NCBI GenBank assembly: GCA_046094505.1
Contig: JBJTHN010000026.1
Span: 1 to 64,000, forward strand
Length of the DNA stretch: 64,000 nt
Direction: 5' to 3'
Origin: RFTU01 sp046094505
GTDB lineage: Bacteria; Pseudomonadota; Gammaproteobacteria; Burkholderiales; Burkholderiaceae_C
The stretch's first letter is position 1. Each line of letters begins with the position of its first letter. Position numbers and translations under genes: made by a program. Shown piece by piece: positions 53,000 through 61,011 of the stretch. The notes below the pieces were generated by a model, which worked only from the letters and a program-made list of their open reading frames with translations, was not told the DNA's origin and made no database searches.

Positions 53000-53755
53000 A
53001 TGGGTTCCTTCACCGAAAGCCTCCGACTGGCCTGGGACATGGCCACCCGCTGGGACCCCGCGCTGTGGCAGGTGGTGACCCTCTCGCTGCAGGTCAGCGG
53101 CACGGCCACCGTCATCGGTGCGGCCTTGGGCCTGTTCGGTGGGGCCTGGCTGGCCGTGGCCCGTTTCCCCGGCCACCGGGCGGTGGTGGTCTTGCTCAAC
53201 ACCCTGTTGGCCCTGCCCTCGGTGGTGGTGGGTTTGGTCGTCTACCTGATGCTCTCGCGCACAGGCCCGCTGGGCTCTTTCGGTATCTTGTTCACGCCCA
53301 CGGCCATGGTGGTGGCGCAAGCGGTGCTGGTGGTGCCGGTGGTGACGGCGCTCACCCGCCAATTGGTGGCCGATGCGGCCCATGGCAATGGTGAGCAGCT
53401 GCGCTCCATGGGCGCGCGCCCGCTGGGGGTGGCGTTGCTGCTGTTGTTGCACGAACGCTGGGCGCTCTTGACGGTGCTGCTCACGGCGTTTGGCCGTGCG
53501 GTCAGCGAGGTGGGTGCGGTGATGGTGGTGGGCGGCAACATTGCCGGTGTAACCCGGGTCATGACCACCACCATCGCATTGGAAACGAGCAAGGGAGACC
53601 TCCCGCTGGCCCTGGGTTTGGGCATCGTCTTGCTGTTGGTGGTGGCGCTGATCAACCTGGGCATCGCCGTGCTGCAGTGGCTGCAGCGGGACCGTGAAGC
53701 GGCTGTAGAGCGCCCCCTTGTACAGGCGGGCGGTGGCCGGGGTGCGGCTTCATGA
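53000..53755 (+). CDS. tupB: Tungstate-type ABC transporter permease (TupB-like)
   Basis: The 251-residue membrane protein has six helices and the binding-protein-dependent permease layout. VVTLSLQVSGTATVIGAALGLFGGAWLAV is the N-terminal pair, and the cytoplasmic EAA-type loop is around GNGEQLRSMGARPLGVALLLLLHERWALL, followed by AFGRAVSEVGAVMVVGGNIAGVTRVMTTTIALETSKGDLPLAL. This form, with GGNIxGxTRxMTTxIALExxKGD, is the tungstate-specific Tup family rather than ModB. The ATG at 53000 is chosen; the upstream in-frame part is not conserved. The tupA-like binding-protein gene is not beside it. Confidence 0.85.
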   Translation: MGSFTESLRLAWDMATRWDPALWQVVTLSLQVSGTATVIGAALGLFGGAWLAVARFPGHRAVVVLLNTLLALPSVVVGLVVYLMLSRTGPLGSFGILFTPTAMVVAQAVLVVPVVTALTRQLVADAAHGNGEQLRSMGARPLGVALLLLLHERWALLTVLLTAFGRAVSEVGAVMVVGGNIAGVTRVMTTTIALETSKGDLPLALGLGIVLLLVVALINLGIAVLQWLQRDREAAVERPLVQAGGGRGAAS

Positions 53756-54492
53756 AGGCGTCGTCCATGGGAGCCCCTGCGCCGCACGCCGCAACACAGC
53801 TGATGGCCTTGGAAGGGGCTTCGGTTCACTTTGGAGAGCGCACCGTGCTGCACCGCGTGGACATGGCGGTGCACGCGGGAGAGCGGGTGGCCTTGCTGGG
53901 CTCCAACGGATCGGGCAAGACCACCCTCTTGCGCCTGCTGCATGGCCAACTGCCCTACACGGGCCTGCGCCAGGTGCACGCCGACCCCCAAGGCCGCGAG
54001 CCCACCCAGGCCATGGTGTTTCAGCGGCCCTTCTTGTTGCGCCTGTCGGTGTCGTGGAACCTGCAGCTGGCCCTGTGGTTGGCGGGGGTGCCCCGCACCG
54101 AGCGGCGCGGGCGCGCGGTGCAGGCCCTGGCGAGGGTGGGCCTGTCGGAGCACGCCCACCGCCCTGCGCGCGTGCTCTCGGGTGGGCAGCAGCAGCGGTT
54201 GGCCCTGGCCCGTGCCTGGGCCGTTCGGCCCCGTTTGCTGTTCCTGGACGAACCCACGGCCAGTCTGGATCCAACGGCCAAGCGCGATGTGGAAGCGCTC
54301 ATCGAAGAGTTCGCTGCCGAGGGCATGACCGTGATCATGAGCACCCACAACCTGGGCCAGGCCAAACGGCTGGCCACCCGTGTGCTGTACCTGGAGTCGG
54401 GCCAGATCGTGGTGGACCGCGGAGTGGACGCCTTCTTCAACGAACCCCTACCAGCGGCGGCTGCACAGTTCCTCAGCGGCGAACGCGCCTAG
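53752..54492 (+). CDS. tupC: Tungstate-type ABC transporter ATPase (TupC-like)
   Basis: The 246-residue ATPase has Walker A LLGSNGSGKTTLLRLLHG, Q-loop MVFQRPFLLRLSVSWNLQLALW, signature LSGGQQQRLALARAWAV, Walker B LLFLDEPTASLD and H-loop VIMSTHNLGQAKRL. FLLRLSVSWNLQLALW with the Tup-like permease next door points to TupC rather than ModC; the C-terminal molybdate-binding domain of ModC is absent. Its start overlaps the permease stop as ATGA, so both subunits are co-translated. It would supply tungstate for the oxidoreductase at 57375. Confidence 0.85.
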   Translation: MKASSMGAPAPHAATQLMALEGASVHFGERTVLHRVDMAVHAGERVALLGSNGSGKTTLLRLLHGQLPYTGLRQVHADPQGREPTQAMVFQRPFLLRLSVSWNLQLALWLAGVPRTERRGRAVQALARVGLSEHAHRPARVLSGGQQQRLALARAWAVRPRLLFLDEPTASLDPTAKRDVEALIEEFAAEGMTVIMSTHNLGQAKRLATRVLYLESGQIVVDRGVDAFFNEPLPAAAAQFLSGERA

Positions 54493-54567
54493 CGCCTAGC
54501 GCCTGGGCGTGCCGGCGCCCATACACCTGCAGCGGCGTGGCCAGGCCGGTCACGGTATGGTGTTCGG

Positions 54568-56718
54568 ATGCCCCTCTCATCCCACCGGCGGCGCAGCGTT
54601 GCCGCCGCCTCCCTGCTTTGCGCTGCAGCGGCCGTTTGCAGCCCGATCAAGGCCGTGGCGCAGACCACACCCAGCGAAAGCCCGCAGCCCGAGTCGGTGG
54701 TCATCAGCGGCTCCCTGGTGGAGCGCATCACGGTGGACGCGCCGTATGCCATCGGCCTTGTCGAGCAGGCCGACATTCGGTCCGCCGGCCCCATGATCAA
54801 TGCCAGCGAAGCCCTGCAGCGCGTGCCGGGCCTGGTGGCCAACAACCGCTCCAACTTTGCGCAGGATCTGCAGATCAGCTCGCGGGGCTTCGGTGCCCGA
54901 TCGGGGTTCGGGGTTCGCGGCTTGCGCATCGTGGCCGATGGGCTGCCGGCCACCGGCCCCGACGGGCAGGGCCAGGTGTCGCAGTTTGACCTGGCCTCGG
55001 CGCAACGCATCGAGGTGCTGCGGGGTCCTTACTCGGCCCTGTATGGCAACAGCTCAGGCGGTGTGATTGCCATCATCAGCGCGCCCATCACCCAAAGCGC
55101 GATGAGCCTGGACAGCGATGTGGGCAGCTTCGGCCTGCGCCAAACGCGAGCGGGGCTGCAGCTCCAGGGCTCCGGTGGCTGGGAGGCCCGAGCCTCGGCC
55201 TCACAGGCCGAGTGGGACGGCTTTCGGCCCCAAAGTGGCGCGCTCAAGCGGCAGGCCCATGCCCGCTTGGGATGGCGCGGCACAAACGACGACATCATCG
55301 TGCAGTTGGGCTACCTGAGCCAGCCTGCCGACGATCCCTTGGGCTTGTCCCGCGCGCAGTTCAACGCCGCCGCGCTGCAAACCACCAACCAAGCCCTGCA
55401 GTTCGACACCCGAAAGACCCTGGAGCAGGCCCAGTTCGGCATGGCTTGGCGGCACCGCTTCGACCAGGGCGCCTTACGCGAAACCCGGGTGAGCGTCTAC
55501 AGCGGCCAACGATCGGTGGCGCAATGGCTGGCCATCACACCGGCCACCCAGGCCAATGTGCGCCATGGCGGCGGCGTCATCGACTTCGACCGTCGTTTCG
55601 AGGGCATGGAGGCGCGCGCCCGTTGGGCGTGGGATCGGGTGGGTCTGGTGGCCGGGGCCGCGACCGACCGCCAACGCGACGACCGTCGGGGATACGAGAA
55701 CTACACCGGCACGGGCGCCGCCCAAGTCCTGGGGGTGGTGGGCGGCTTGCGCCGCGATGAAGCCAACGAAGCCCAGGCACGCGACGTCTTTGCTCAGGCC
55801 GAGTGGGCCTTTGCGCCCCGTTGGATGATGCTGGCCGGTGGCCGCAGCGGCCGCGTCGACCTGGGTGCACAGGACCGCTTCCTCAGCAACGGGGACGACT
55901 CGGGGCGCCTGCAGTTTCGCTACACCAATCCGGTTTGGGGCTTGCGTTGGCAGGCTTTCCAAGGGCTGATCCTGCACTTGAGCGCGGGGCGCGGGTATGA
56001 GTCCCCCACGCTCGGTGAACTGGCCTATCGGGCCGATGGCGCTGGGGGCTTGAACACCGCCTTGAAAGCCCAATCGAGCACCCAGCTCGAGCTGGGCTTC
56101 AAGGCGCGCTCGGCGCTCTTGGATGGGGACGTGGCCTTGTTCGAAGCCCGCACCGACAACGAGATCGGTGTGGCCACCAACGCCGGCGGGCGGTCGGCCT
56201 TCCAGAATGTGGGCCGCACCCTGCGGCGCGGGCTGGAGGCCGGCAGTACCTGGCGCGTGGACCGACAGTGGCAAGTCCGCTTGGCCGCCACCGTGCTTCA
56301 GGCCAGCTACGAAGACCGTTTTCTCACCTGCGAGGGCATCCCCTGTACCGTGCCCACGGCCGTGGTCAACCCGGGCAACCGAATCGCCGGTACACCGCGG
56401 GCTTGGGCCTACCTGGAGTGGCGCCGCACCGACCCCGTCTTGGGCGTTGCTGCCTTGGAGTGGCGCGCGGTGGGCGCGGTGCCGGTCAACGACCGCAACA
56501 CGGATGCGGCGCCGGGTTATGGCCTCCTGGGCCTGCGGTGGTCCAAGGCCTGGCCGCTGGCCGGCACCTGGCGCCTGGAATCCTTGTGGCGCGTGGACAA
56601 CCTTCTCGACCGCCGCCACGCCGCCAGCATCATCGTCAACGAGGCCAACGGGCGCTTTTTCGAGCCCGGCGCCCCGCGCAACACCCTGTTGAGCCTGCGG
56701 CTGAGCGCGCCCCTGTAG
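54568..56718 (+). CDS. TonB-dependent outer-membrane receptor
   Basis: The 716-residue protein has a signal peptide ending near ...KAVAQTTP and a TonB-box-like ESVVISGS near residue 42. The plug domain includes NASEALQRVPGLVANNRSNFAQDLQISSRGFGARSGFGVRGLRIVADGLPATGPDGQGQVSQFDL, followed by RIEVLRGPYSALYGNSSGGVI. The rest alternates as a beta-barrel to a final ...LSLRLSAPL. Receptors of this kind import metal chelates or small polar solutes with TonB energy. It lies 75 bp after tupC and 115 bp before the aorA-like gene on the same strand. No siderophore or vitamin gene is near, so a tungstate or tungsten-chelate role is a fair hypothesis. Confidence 0.9.
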   Translation: MPLSSHRRRSVAAASLLCAAAAVCSPIKAVAQTTPSESPQPESVVISGSLVERITVDAPYAIGLVEQADIRSAGPMINASEALQRVPGLVANNRSNFAQDLQISSRGFGARSGFGVRGLRIVADGLPATGPDGQGQVSQFDLASAQRIEVLRGPYSALYGNSSGGVIAIISAPITQSAMSLDSDVGSFGLRQTRAGLQLQGSGGWEARASASQAEWDGFRPQSGALKRQAHARLGWRGTNDDIIVQLGYLSQPADDPLGLSRAQFNAAALQTTNQALQFDTRKTLEQAQFGMAWRHRFDQGALRETRVSVYSGQRSVAQWLAITPATQANVRHGGGVIDFDRRFEGMEARARWAWDRVGLVAGAATDRQRDDRRGYENYTGTGAAQVLGVVGGLRRDEANEAQARDVFAQAEWAFAPRWMMLAGGRSGRVDLGAQDRFLSNGDDSGRLQFRYTNPVWGLRWQAFQGLILHLSAGRGYESPTLGELAYRADGAGGLNTALKAQSSTQLELGFKARSALLDGDVALFEARTDNEIGVATNAGGRSAFQNVGRTLRRGLEAGSTWRVDRQWQVRLAATVLQASYEDRFLTCEGIPCTVPTAVVNPGNRIAGTPRAWAYLEWRRTDPVLGVAALEWRAVGAVPVNDRNTDAAPGYGLLGLRWSKAWPLAGTWRLESLWRVDNLLDRRHAASIIVNEANGRFFEPGAPRNTLLSLRLSAPL

Positions 56719-56745
56719 TCAGGCTCGGGCCCCGGGCGGCCGCAA

Positions 56746-56764
56746 CCTAGGGTTAGACCTAGGT
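56746..56764. promoter_or_regulatory. Tandem CCTAGG palindromes upstream of the aor-like operon
   Basis: AACCTAGGGTT is centred at 56748 and ACCTAGGT at 56760. The two CCTAGG cores are 12 bp apart, 70-90 bp upstream of the ferredoxin start. CTAG is a rare tetranucleotide in most bacteria. The spacing suggests a site for a dimeric regulator. A CATATCT repeat at 56790 and 56805 follows. No ModE-type dyad was recognised. Confidence 0.3.
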
Positions 56765-56833
56765 GGTGCGCTGCATACCTTCCTCGCAACATATCTGCTG
56801 GTTTCATATCTCAAAAGACTCACGAGGAAGTCC

Positions 56834-57307
56834 ATGCAAAAGACGCTGCACATCAACCCCGAGAAGTGCACCGGTTGCCTCCAGTGCGAGATGGCCTGTT
56901 CGTTCGAGAACTACGCCACCTATGCACCGGCCAAGTCGCGCATCAAGGTGTTCGACTTCCACCATACCGGGCGCAAGGTGCCCTACACCTGCACCCAGTG
57001 CGATGAAGCCTGGTGTCTGCACGCCTGCCCGGTTGAAGCCATCACGGTGGACAAGGCCACCGGTGCCAAGGTGGTCAACGAGTCCACCTGCGTGGGCTGC
57101 AAGGTCTGCACCATCTCCTGCCCGTTTGGCACCATCAACTACGTGCAGGAAACCGGCAAGGTCCAGAAGTGCGACCTGTGCGGTGGTGACCCGGCCTGTG
57201 CCACGGCCTGCCCCACGGGCGCCATCACCTACGTGGACGCCAACTGGACGGGACTGAACAAGATGCAGGCCTGGGCCGACAAGCTGGGCAACCAGCCCGC
57301 GGCTTGA
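56834..57307 (+). CDS. aorA: Four-cluster [4Fe-4S] ferredoxin subunit, AorA-like
   Basis: The 157-residue protein has sixteen cysteines in four groups: C12-C15-C18-C22, C53-C56-C61-C65, C86-C89-C92-C96 and C113-C116-C122-C126. This is the DmsB/HycB-type electron-wire arrangement with four [4Fe-4S] clusters. GAGGAAG precedes the ATG. In Aromatoleum, the small iron-sulfur subunit AorA plays this role in a tungsten aldehyde oxidoreductase of the AorABC type; the order iron-sulfur, tungsten and FAD subunit here is the same. It would pass electrons between the tungsten subunit and the FAD subunit. Confidence 0.88.
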   Translation: MQKTLHINPEKCTGCLQCEMACSFENYATYAPAKSRIKVFDFHHTGRKVPYTCTQCDEAWCLHACPVEAITVDKATGAKVVNESTCVGCKVCTISCPFGTINYVQETGKVQKCDLCGGDPACATACPTGAITYVDANWTGLNKMQAWADKLGNQPAA

Positions 57308-57374
57308 TACGGCCACCGGCCATCGCCACGGCCTCCGCGATCCATCGCACCGAATTCGCCTTTAGGAGCTACAC

Positions 57375-59222
57375 ATGAGTTGGGCAGGAAAAATTCTTCG
57401 GGTCAACCTCAGCGCCGGTACCTGCAAGTCCGAACCGCTGAACATGACCTGGGCCAAGCAGTACCTGGGCTCGCGCGGCCTGGCCACCAAGTACATCTGC
57501 GACGAGGTGGACCCCAAGGTCGACCCGCTGTCGGTCGACAACAAGATCATCTGGGCCACCGGCCCCTTGACAGGCACGATGGCCTCCACCGGTGGCCGTT
57601 ACACGGTCGTCACCAAGGGCCCGCTCACCGGCGCGATCGCGTGCTCCAACTCCGGTGGCTATTGGGGTGCCGAGCTCAAGATGGCCGGCTGGGACATGGT
57701 CATCTTCGAAGGCAAGAGCGCCAAGCCGGTGTACCTGTTCATCGAAGACGACCACGCTGAACTCAAGGATGCCGCCCACCTGTGGGGCACCAGCGTGTGG
57801 AACACCGAAGAGGTCATCAAGAAGCAGCACCAAGACCCGCTGATTCGCGTCTCTTCCATCGGCCTGGCCGGTGAGAACCAGGTGCTGTATGCGGCCGTGG
57901 TCAACGACCTGCACCGCGCCGCCGGCCGCTCGGGCGTGGGCGCCGTGATGGGCAGTAAGAACCTCAAGGCCATCGCCGTTCGCGGCACCAAGGGCGTGGG
58001 CAACATCGCCGACCCCAAGGGTTTCATGCAGGCCACCTTCGAGAAGAAGAAGATTCTGGCCGACAACGCCGTCACGGGGCAGGGCCTGCCCACCTACGGC
58101 ACCCAGGTGCTGATGAACGTGATCAACGAGATCGGCGCACTGCCCACGCGAAACCACCGCGACAGCCAGTTCGAGGGTGCCAAAGACATCTCGGCCGAAG
58201 CCATGGCCACGCCGCGCAAGAGCGACGGCAAGCCCCAGCTGGTCACCAACCAGGCCTGTTTCGGCTGCACCATCGCCTGTGGCCGCATCTCCAAGATTGA
58301 CCAAACCCACTTCTCGGTCGAGAACAAGCCGCAATACTGGGGCGCCACCGGTGGCCTGGAGTACGAGGCCGCTTGGGCACTGGGTGCTGCCAATGGCGTG
58401 AACGACCTCGAAGCCCTGCAGTACGCCAACACCATCTGCAACGAACAGGGCATGGACCCCATCTCCTTTGGTGCCACGATTGGCGCCGTGATGGAGCTGT
58501 TTGAAATGGGCGTGCTCACCCAGGAGCAGATCGGCGTGGAGGCCCCCTTCGGTTCCGCCCGCGCGCTGTGCGAACTGGCCGACATGACCGCCACCGGCCA
58601 AGGCTTCGGCAAGGAAATCGGCATGGGCTCCAAGCGCCTGTGCGCCAAGTACGGTCACCCCGAGCTGTCCATGAGCGTCAAGGGTCAGGAGTTCCCGGCC
58701 TACGATGCGCGCGGCATTCAGGGCATGGGCCTGACCTATGCCACCTCCAACCGCGGTGCCTGTCACCTGCGCAGCTACACGGTGGCCTCCGAAGTGCTGG
58801 GCATCCCGGTCAAGACCGACCCGCTGGTGGCTGAGGGCAAGGCCGAACTGGTCATGGCCTTCCAAGACGCCACCGCCGCCTTCGACTCCGCCGGCATCTG
58901 CATCTTCACCAGCTTCGCCTGGGGCTTGGCCGATGTGGCGCCGCAAGTGGCTGCGGCCTGTGGCCCTGAGTTCACCCTGGAGAACATGGCCCTGATCGGC
59001 GAGCGGATCTGGAACCTGGAGCGTGACTTCAACAACCGCGCCGGCTTCACCGCTGCCGACGACACGCTGCCCAAGCGCTTGCTCACGGAAGCCGCCAAGA
59101 CCGGTCCGGCCAAGGGCCTGGCCTCCAAGCTGCCCGAGATGCTGCCGCAGTATTACGCGGCCCGTGGCTGGAACAGCGACGGCACGATCAAGCCCGAAAC
59201 CCGGGCCAAGCTGGGCCTGTGA
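57375..59222 (+). CDS. aorB: Tungsten-containing aldehyde:ferredoxin oxidoreductase large subunit, AorB-like
   Basis: The 615-residue protein is a full-length AOR: WAGKILRVNLSAGTCKSEPLN, GLATKYICDEVDPKVDPLS, IWATGPLTGTMASTGGRYTVVTKGPLTG, the tungstopterin region LHRAAGRSGVGAVMGSKNLKAIAVRG (about 179-204), and the [4Fe-4S] ligands C295-C298-C302 with C509 (DSAGICIF). EYEAAWALG near 329-337 and RGACHL carry the Glu and His used in catalysis. AOR-family enzymes hold W-bis-pterin and oxidise aldehydes to acids or reduce acids with low-potential electrons. No twin-arginine signal is seen, so it is cytoplasmic. The context (tupBC, FAD subunit, MoaD) fits a W enzyme. Confidence 0.93.
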   Translation: MSWAGKILRVNLSAGTCKSEPLNMTWAKQYLGSRGLATKYICDEVDPKVDPLSVDNKIIWATGPLTGTMASTGGRYTVVTKGPLTGAIACSNSGGYWGAELKMAGWDMVIFEGKSAKPVYLFIEDDHAELKDAAHLWGTSVWNTEEVIKKQHQDPLIRVSSIGLAGENQVLYAAVVNDLHRAAGRSGVGAVMGSKNLKAIAVRGTKGVGNIADPKGFMQATFEKKKILADNAVTGQGLPTYGTQVLMNVINEIGALPTRNHRDSQFEGAKDISAEAMATPRKSDGKPQLVTNQACFGCTIACGRISKIDQTHFSVENKPQYWGATGGLEYEAAWALGAANGVNDLEALQYANTICNEQGMDPISFGATIGAVMELFEMGVLTQEQIGVEAPFGSARALCELADMTATGQGFGKEIGMGSKRLCAKYGHPELSMSVKGQEFPAYDARGIQGMGLTYATSNRGACHLRSYTVASEVLGIPVKTDPLVAEGKAELVMAFQDATAAFDSAGICIFTSFAWGLADVAPQVAAACGPEFTLENMALIGERIWNLERDFNNRAGFTAADDTLPKRLLTEAAKTGPAKGLASKLPEMLPQYYAARGWNSDGTIKPETRAKLGL

Positions 59223-59247
59223 CCGCCCTTGGGCGGTTGCCAACCTG

Positions 59248-59274
59248 ACAAAGGCGGTCCTGTACCGCCTTTGT
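59248..59274 (+). other. Strong hairpin between the tungsten subunit and FAD subunit genes
   Basis: ACAAAGGCGGT at 59248-59258 and ACCGCCTTTGT at 59264-59274 form a perfect 11-bp stem with a 5-nt loop. A second hairpin CCGCCC-TT-GGGCGG precedes it at 59223-59236. They lie in the 98-bp gap after the large-subunit stop. No T-run follows, so this is more likely to protect the 3' end of the upstream mRNA or to cause partial termination than to end the operon. Confidence 0.5.
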
Positions 59275-59320
59275 CCTTCTCGGGTGTCCCTTTGAATCTG
59301 CAGAAGACAGGAAAGCCAAC

Positions 59321-60703
59321 ATGAAGCATGTGATCCTGGGTGCCGGCCCTGCCGGCGTGATCGCCGCCGAAACCATTCGCAAGCATGCGCCCCACGACAG
59401 CATCACGCTGGTGGGCGATGAGCCGCAGGCGCCGTATTCGCGCATGGCCATTCCCTACCTGCTCATCGGCAACATCGAAGAGTCCGGCACCCACCTGCGC
59501 CACCAAGCCGATCACTTTGCGCAGCAGCGCATCGACGTGCTGCGTGGGCAGCGGGCGGTTTCCGTCAACACCCAGGCACAAACCGTCAAGCTCAGCGACG
59601 GCCGGGTGCTGCCTTACGACCGGCTCTTGGTGGCCACCGGTTCTCGCCCGGCCTCGCCGCCGATTCCCGGCATCAACAGTGCGGGCGTGCACGCCTGCTG
59701 GACCCTGGACGACGCGCGCGCCATCATGGCCCTGGCCAAACCGGGTGCGAAGGTGGTGCAGATGGGGGCGGGCTTCATCGGTTGCATCATCATGGAGGCC
59801 TTGGCCATGCGCGGGGTGCAGCTCAGCGTGGTGGAGATGGGCGACCGCATGGTGCCGCGCATGATGGGCCCCACCGCTGGGGGCATGATCAAGGACTGGT
59901 GCCAGCGCAAGGGCGTTCAGGTCTACACCGGCGCGCGCGTGGAGGCCATTCAGGCGCAAGGGGCGGGCAGCCCCGCCCAACCGCCGCAGGAGGACGGTTT
60001 GCTGGCGCGCCTGGCTTCCTTGTTGGGCTTTGGGGACGCCAGCAGCGGGGCCGCCCCCTCGTCGGCGTCGGCTGGCCCGGCGCTGACGGTGCGCCTGTCC
60101 ACGGGCCAGACCCTGCAGGCCGATCTGGTGATCAGCGCCACCGGGGTCAAGCCCAACGTCGACTTCCTTCAGGGCAGTGGCGTGGACATCAAGACCGGCA
60201 TCCTCACCGATGCCCACATGGCCACCAATGTCCCCCATGTCTATGCCGCCGGCGATTGCGCGCAGGCCTTTGACCAGGCCTCAGGCACACATGTGGTCAG
60301 CGCCATCCAGCCCAATGCAGCCGATGAAGCGCGCATCGCCGCGCTCAACATGGTGGGCCAGGCGGCCACGCTGCCGTGCGTGCCCCAGATCAACGTGTTG
60401 GACACGCTGGGCTTGATTTCTGCCAGCTTCGGTCAGTGGCAGGGCGTGCCCGGTGGCCAACACGTGGAGTTGACCGACCGTGCGGCCGACCGCCACCTGA
60501 GCCTGCAGTTCAGTGGCGACCGCCTGGTGGGCTGCAACAGCATCGGTTGGACCGAGCACGTGGGCGTGATGCGTGGCCTGGTCGAAGGCGAGGTGAGCCT
60601 GGGGCCTTGGAAGCAAACGCTGCTCAAGGACCCCACGAAGTTGATGGAAGCCTATCTGGACCGCGCCCAGGGAGCCTCAACCCATGCCCTGGTCAAGTCC
60701 TGA
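59321..60703 (+). CDS. aorC: FAD/NAD(P)H oxidoreductase subunit, AorC-like
   Basis: The 460-residue protein has two Rossmann folds: FAD-binding VILGAGPAGVIAAETIRKHAP (residues 4-24) with YDRLLVATGSRPASPPIPG, NAD-binding VVQMGAGFIGCIIMEALAMRGVQLSVVEMGDRM (about 146-178), and VPHVYAAGDCAQAFD for the second FAD contact. It matches pyridine-nucleotide-disulfide-like oxidoreductases without the disulfide. In AorABC-type enzymes this subunit couples the iron-sulfur wire to NAD(P). Residues 210-252 form an insertion of about 40 residues that most relatives lack. It would let the AOR use NAD rather than ferredoxin alone. Confidence 0.88.
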   Translation: MKHVILGAGPAGVIAAETIRKHAPHDSITLVGDEPQAPYSRMAIPYLLIGNIEESGTHLRHQADHFAQQRIDVLRGQRAVSVNTQAQTVKLSDGRVLPYDRLLVATGSRPASPPIPGINSAGVHACWTLDDARAIMALAKPGAKVVQMGAGFIGCIIMEALAMRGVQLSVVEMGDRMVPRMMGPTAGGMIKDWCQRKGVQVYTGARVEAIQAQGAGSPAQPPQEDGLLARLASLLGFGDASSGAAPSSASAGPALTVRLSTGQTLQADLVISATGVKPNVDFLQGSGVDIKTGILTDAHMATNVPHVYAAGDCAQAFDQASGTHVVSAIQPNAADEARIAALNMVGQAATLPCVPQINVLDTLGLISASFGQWQGVPGGQHVELTDRAADRHLSLQFSGDRLVGCNSIGWTEHVGVMRGLVEGEVSLGPWKQTLLKDPTKLMEAYLDRAQGASTHALVKS

Positions 60704-60730
60704 GCTTTCCACTGGGCCTACCATCGGCGC

Positions 60731-60985
60731 ATGAACATCACCTTCAAGCTGTATGCCTCCCTGGCCCAGCAACTGCCACCCGAGGCTGCCGGCAGCAACG
60801 CCGTGCAGATCGACGTGGCGCCGCAGTCCACCATCGCCGACATCATTGCGCCCTACAACCTGCCCATGAAGCTCGTGCACCTGGTGCTGATCAACGGCGT
60901 GTACGTGGCGCCCGAAGACCGTGCCAGCCGCACCCTCCAGGAAGGCGACGTGCTGGCGATCTGGCCGCCGATTGCCGGAGGCTGA
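60731..60985 (+). CDS. aorD: MoaD/ThiS family sulfur-carrier-like protein (AorD-like)
   Basis: The 84-residue protein has a ubiquitin-like beta-grasp pattern: MNITFKLYASLAQQLPPEA, VAPQSTIADIIAPYNLPMKLVHLVLINGVYV, and DRASRTLQEGDVLAIWPPIAGG with the C-terminal GG needed for thiocarboxylate formation. MoaD-like proteins supply sulfur for the pterin dithiolene. A dedicated copy next to the AOR suggests a tungsten-pterin assembly role for this enzyme. An extra MoaD also occurs beside AOR genes in other organisms. It starts 27 bp after the FAD subunit. Confidence 0.88.
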   Translation: MNITFKLYASLAQQLPPEAAGSNAVQIDVAPQSTIADIIAPYNLPMKLVHLVLINGVYVAPEDRASRTLQEGDVLAIWPPIAGG

Positions 60986-61011
60986 GGGCCTGAACCCCGT
61001 GTTGGGCATCG

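Noticed and set aside
53000..54492. A molybdate (ModBC) rather than tungstate transporter
   Set aside because: The permease has the GGNIxGxTRxMTT form of Tup proteins, and the ATPase lacks the C-terminal molybdate-binding domain of ModC. Discrimination is by motif only, so some doubt remains.
56740..56834. A sigma-54 promoter upstream of the aor-like operon
   Set aside because: GG and GC pairs were looked for at -24 and -12, but the best candidate has 9 instead of 10 bases between them and lacks the TTGC context.
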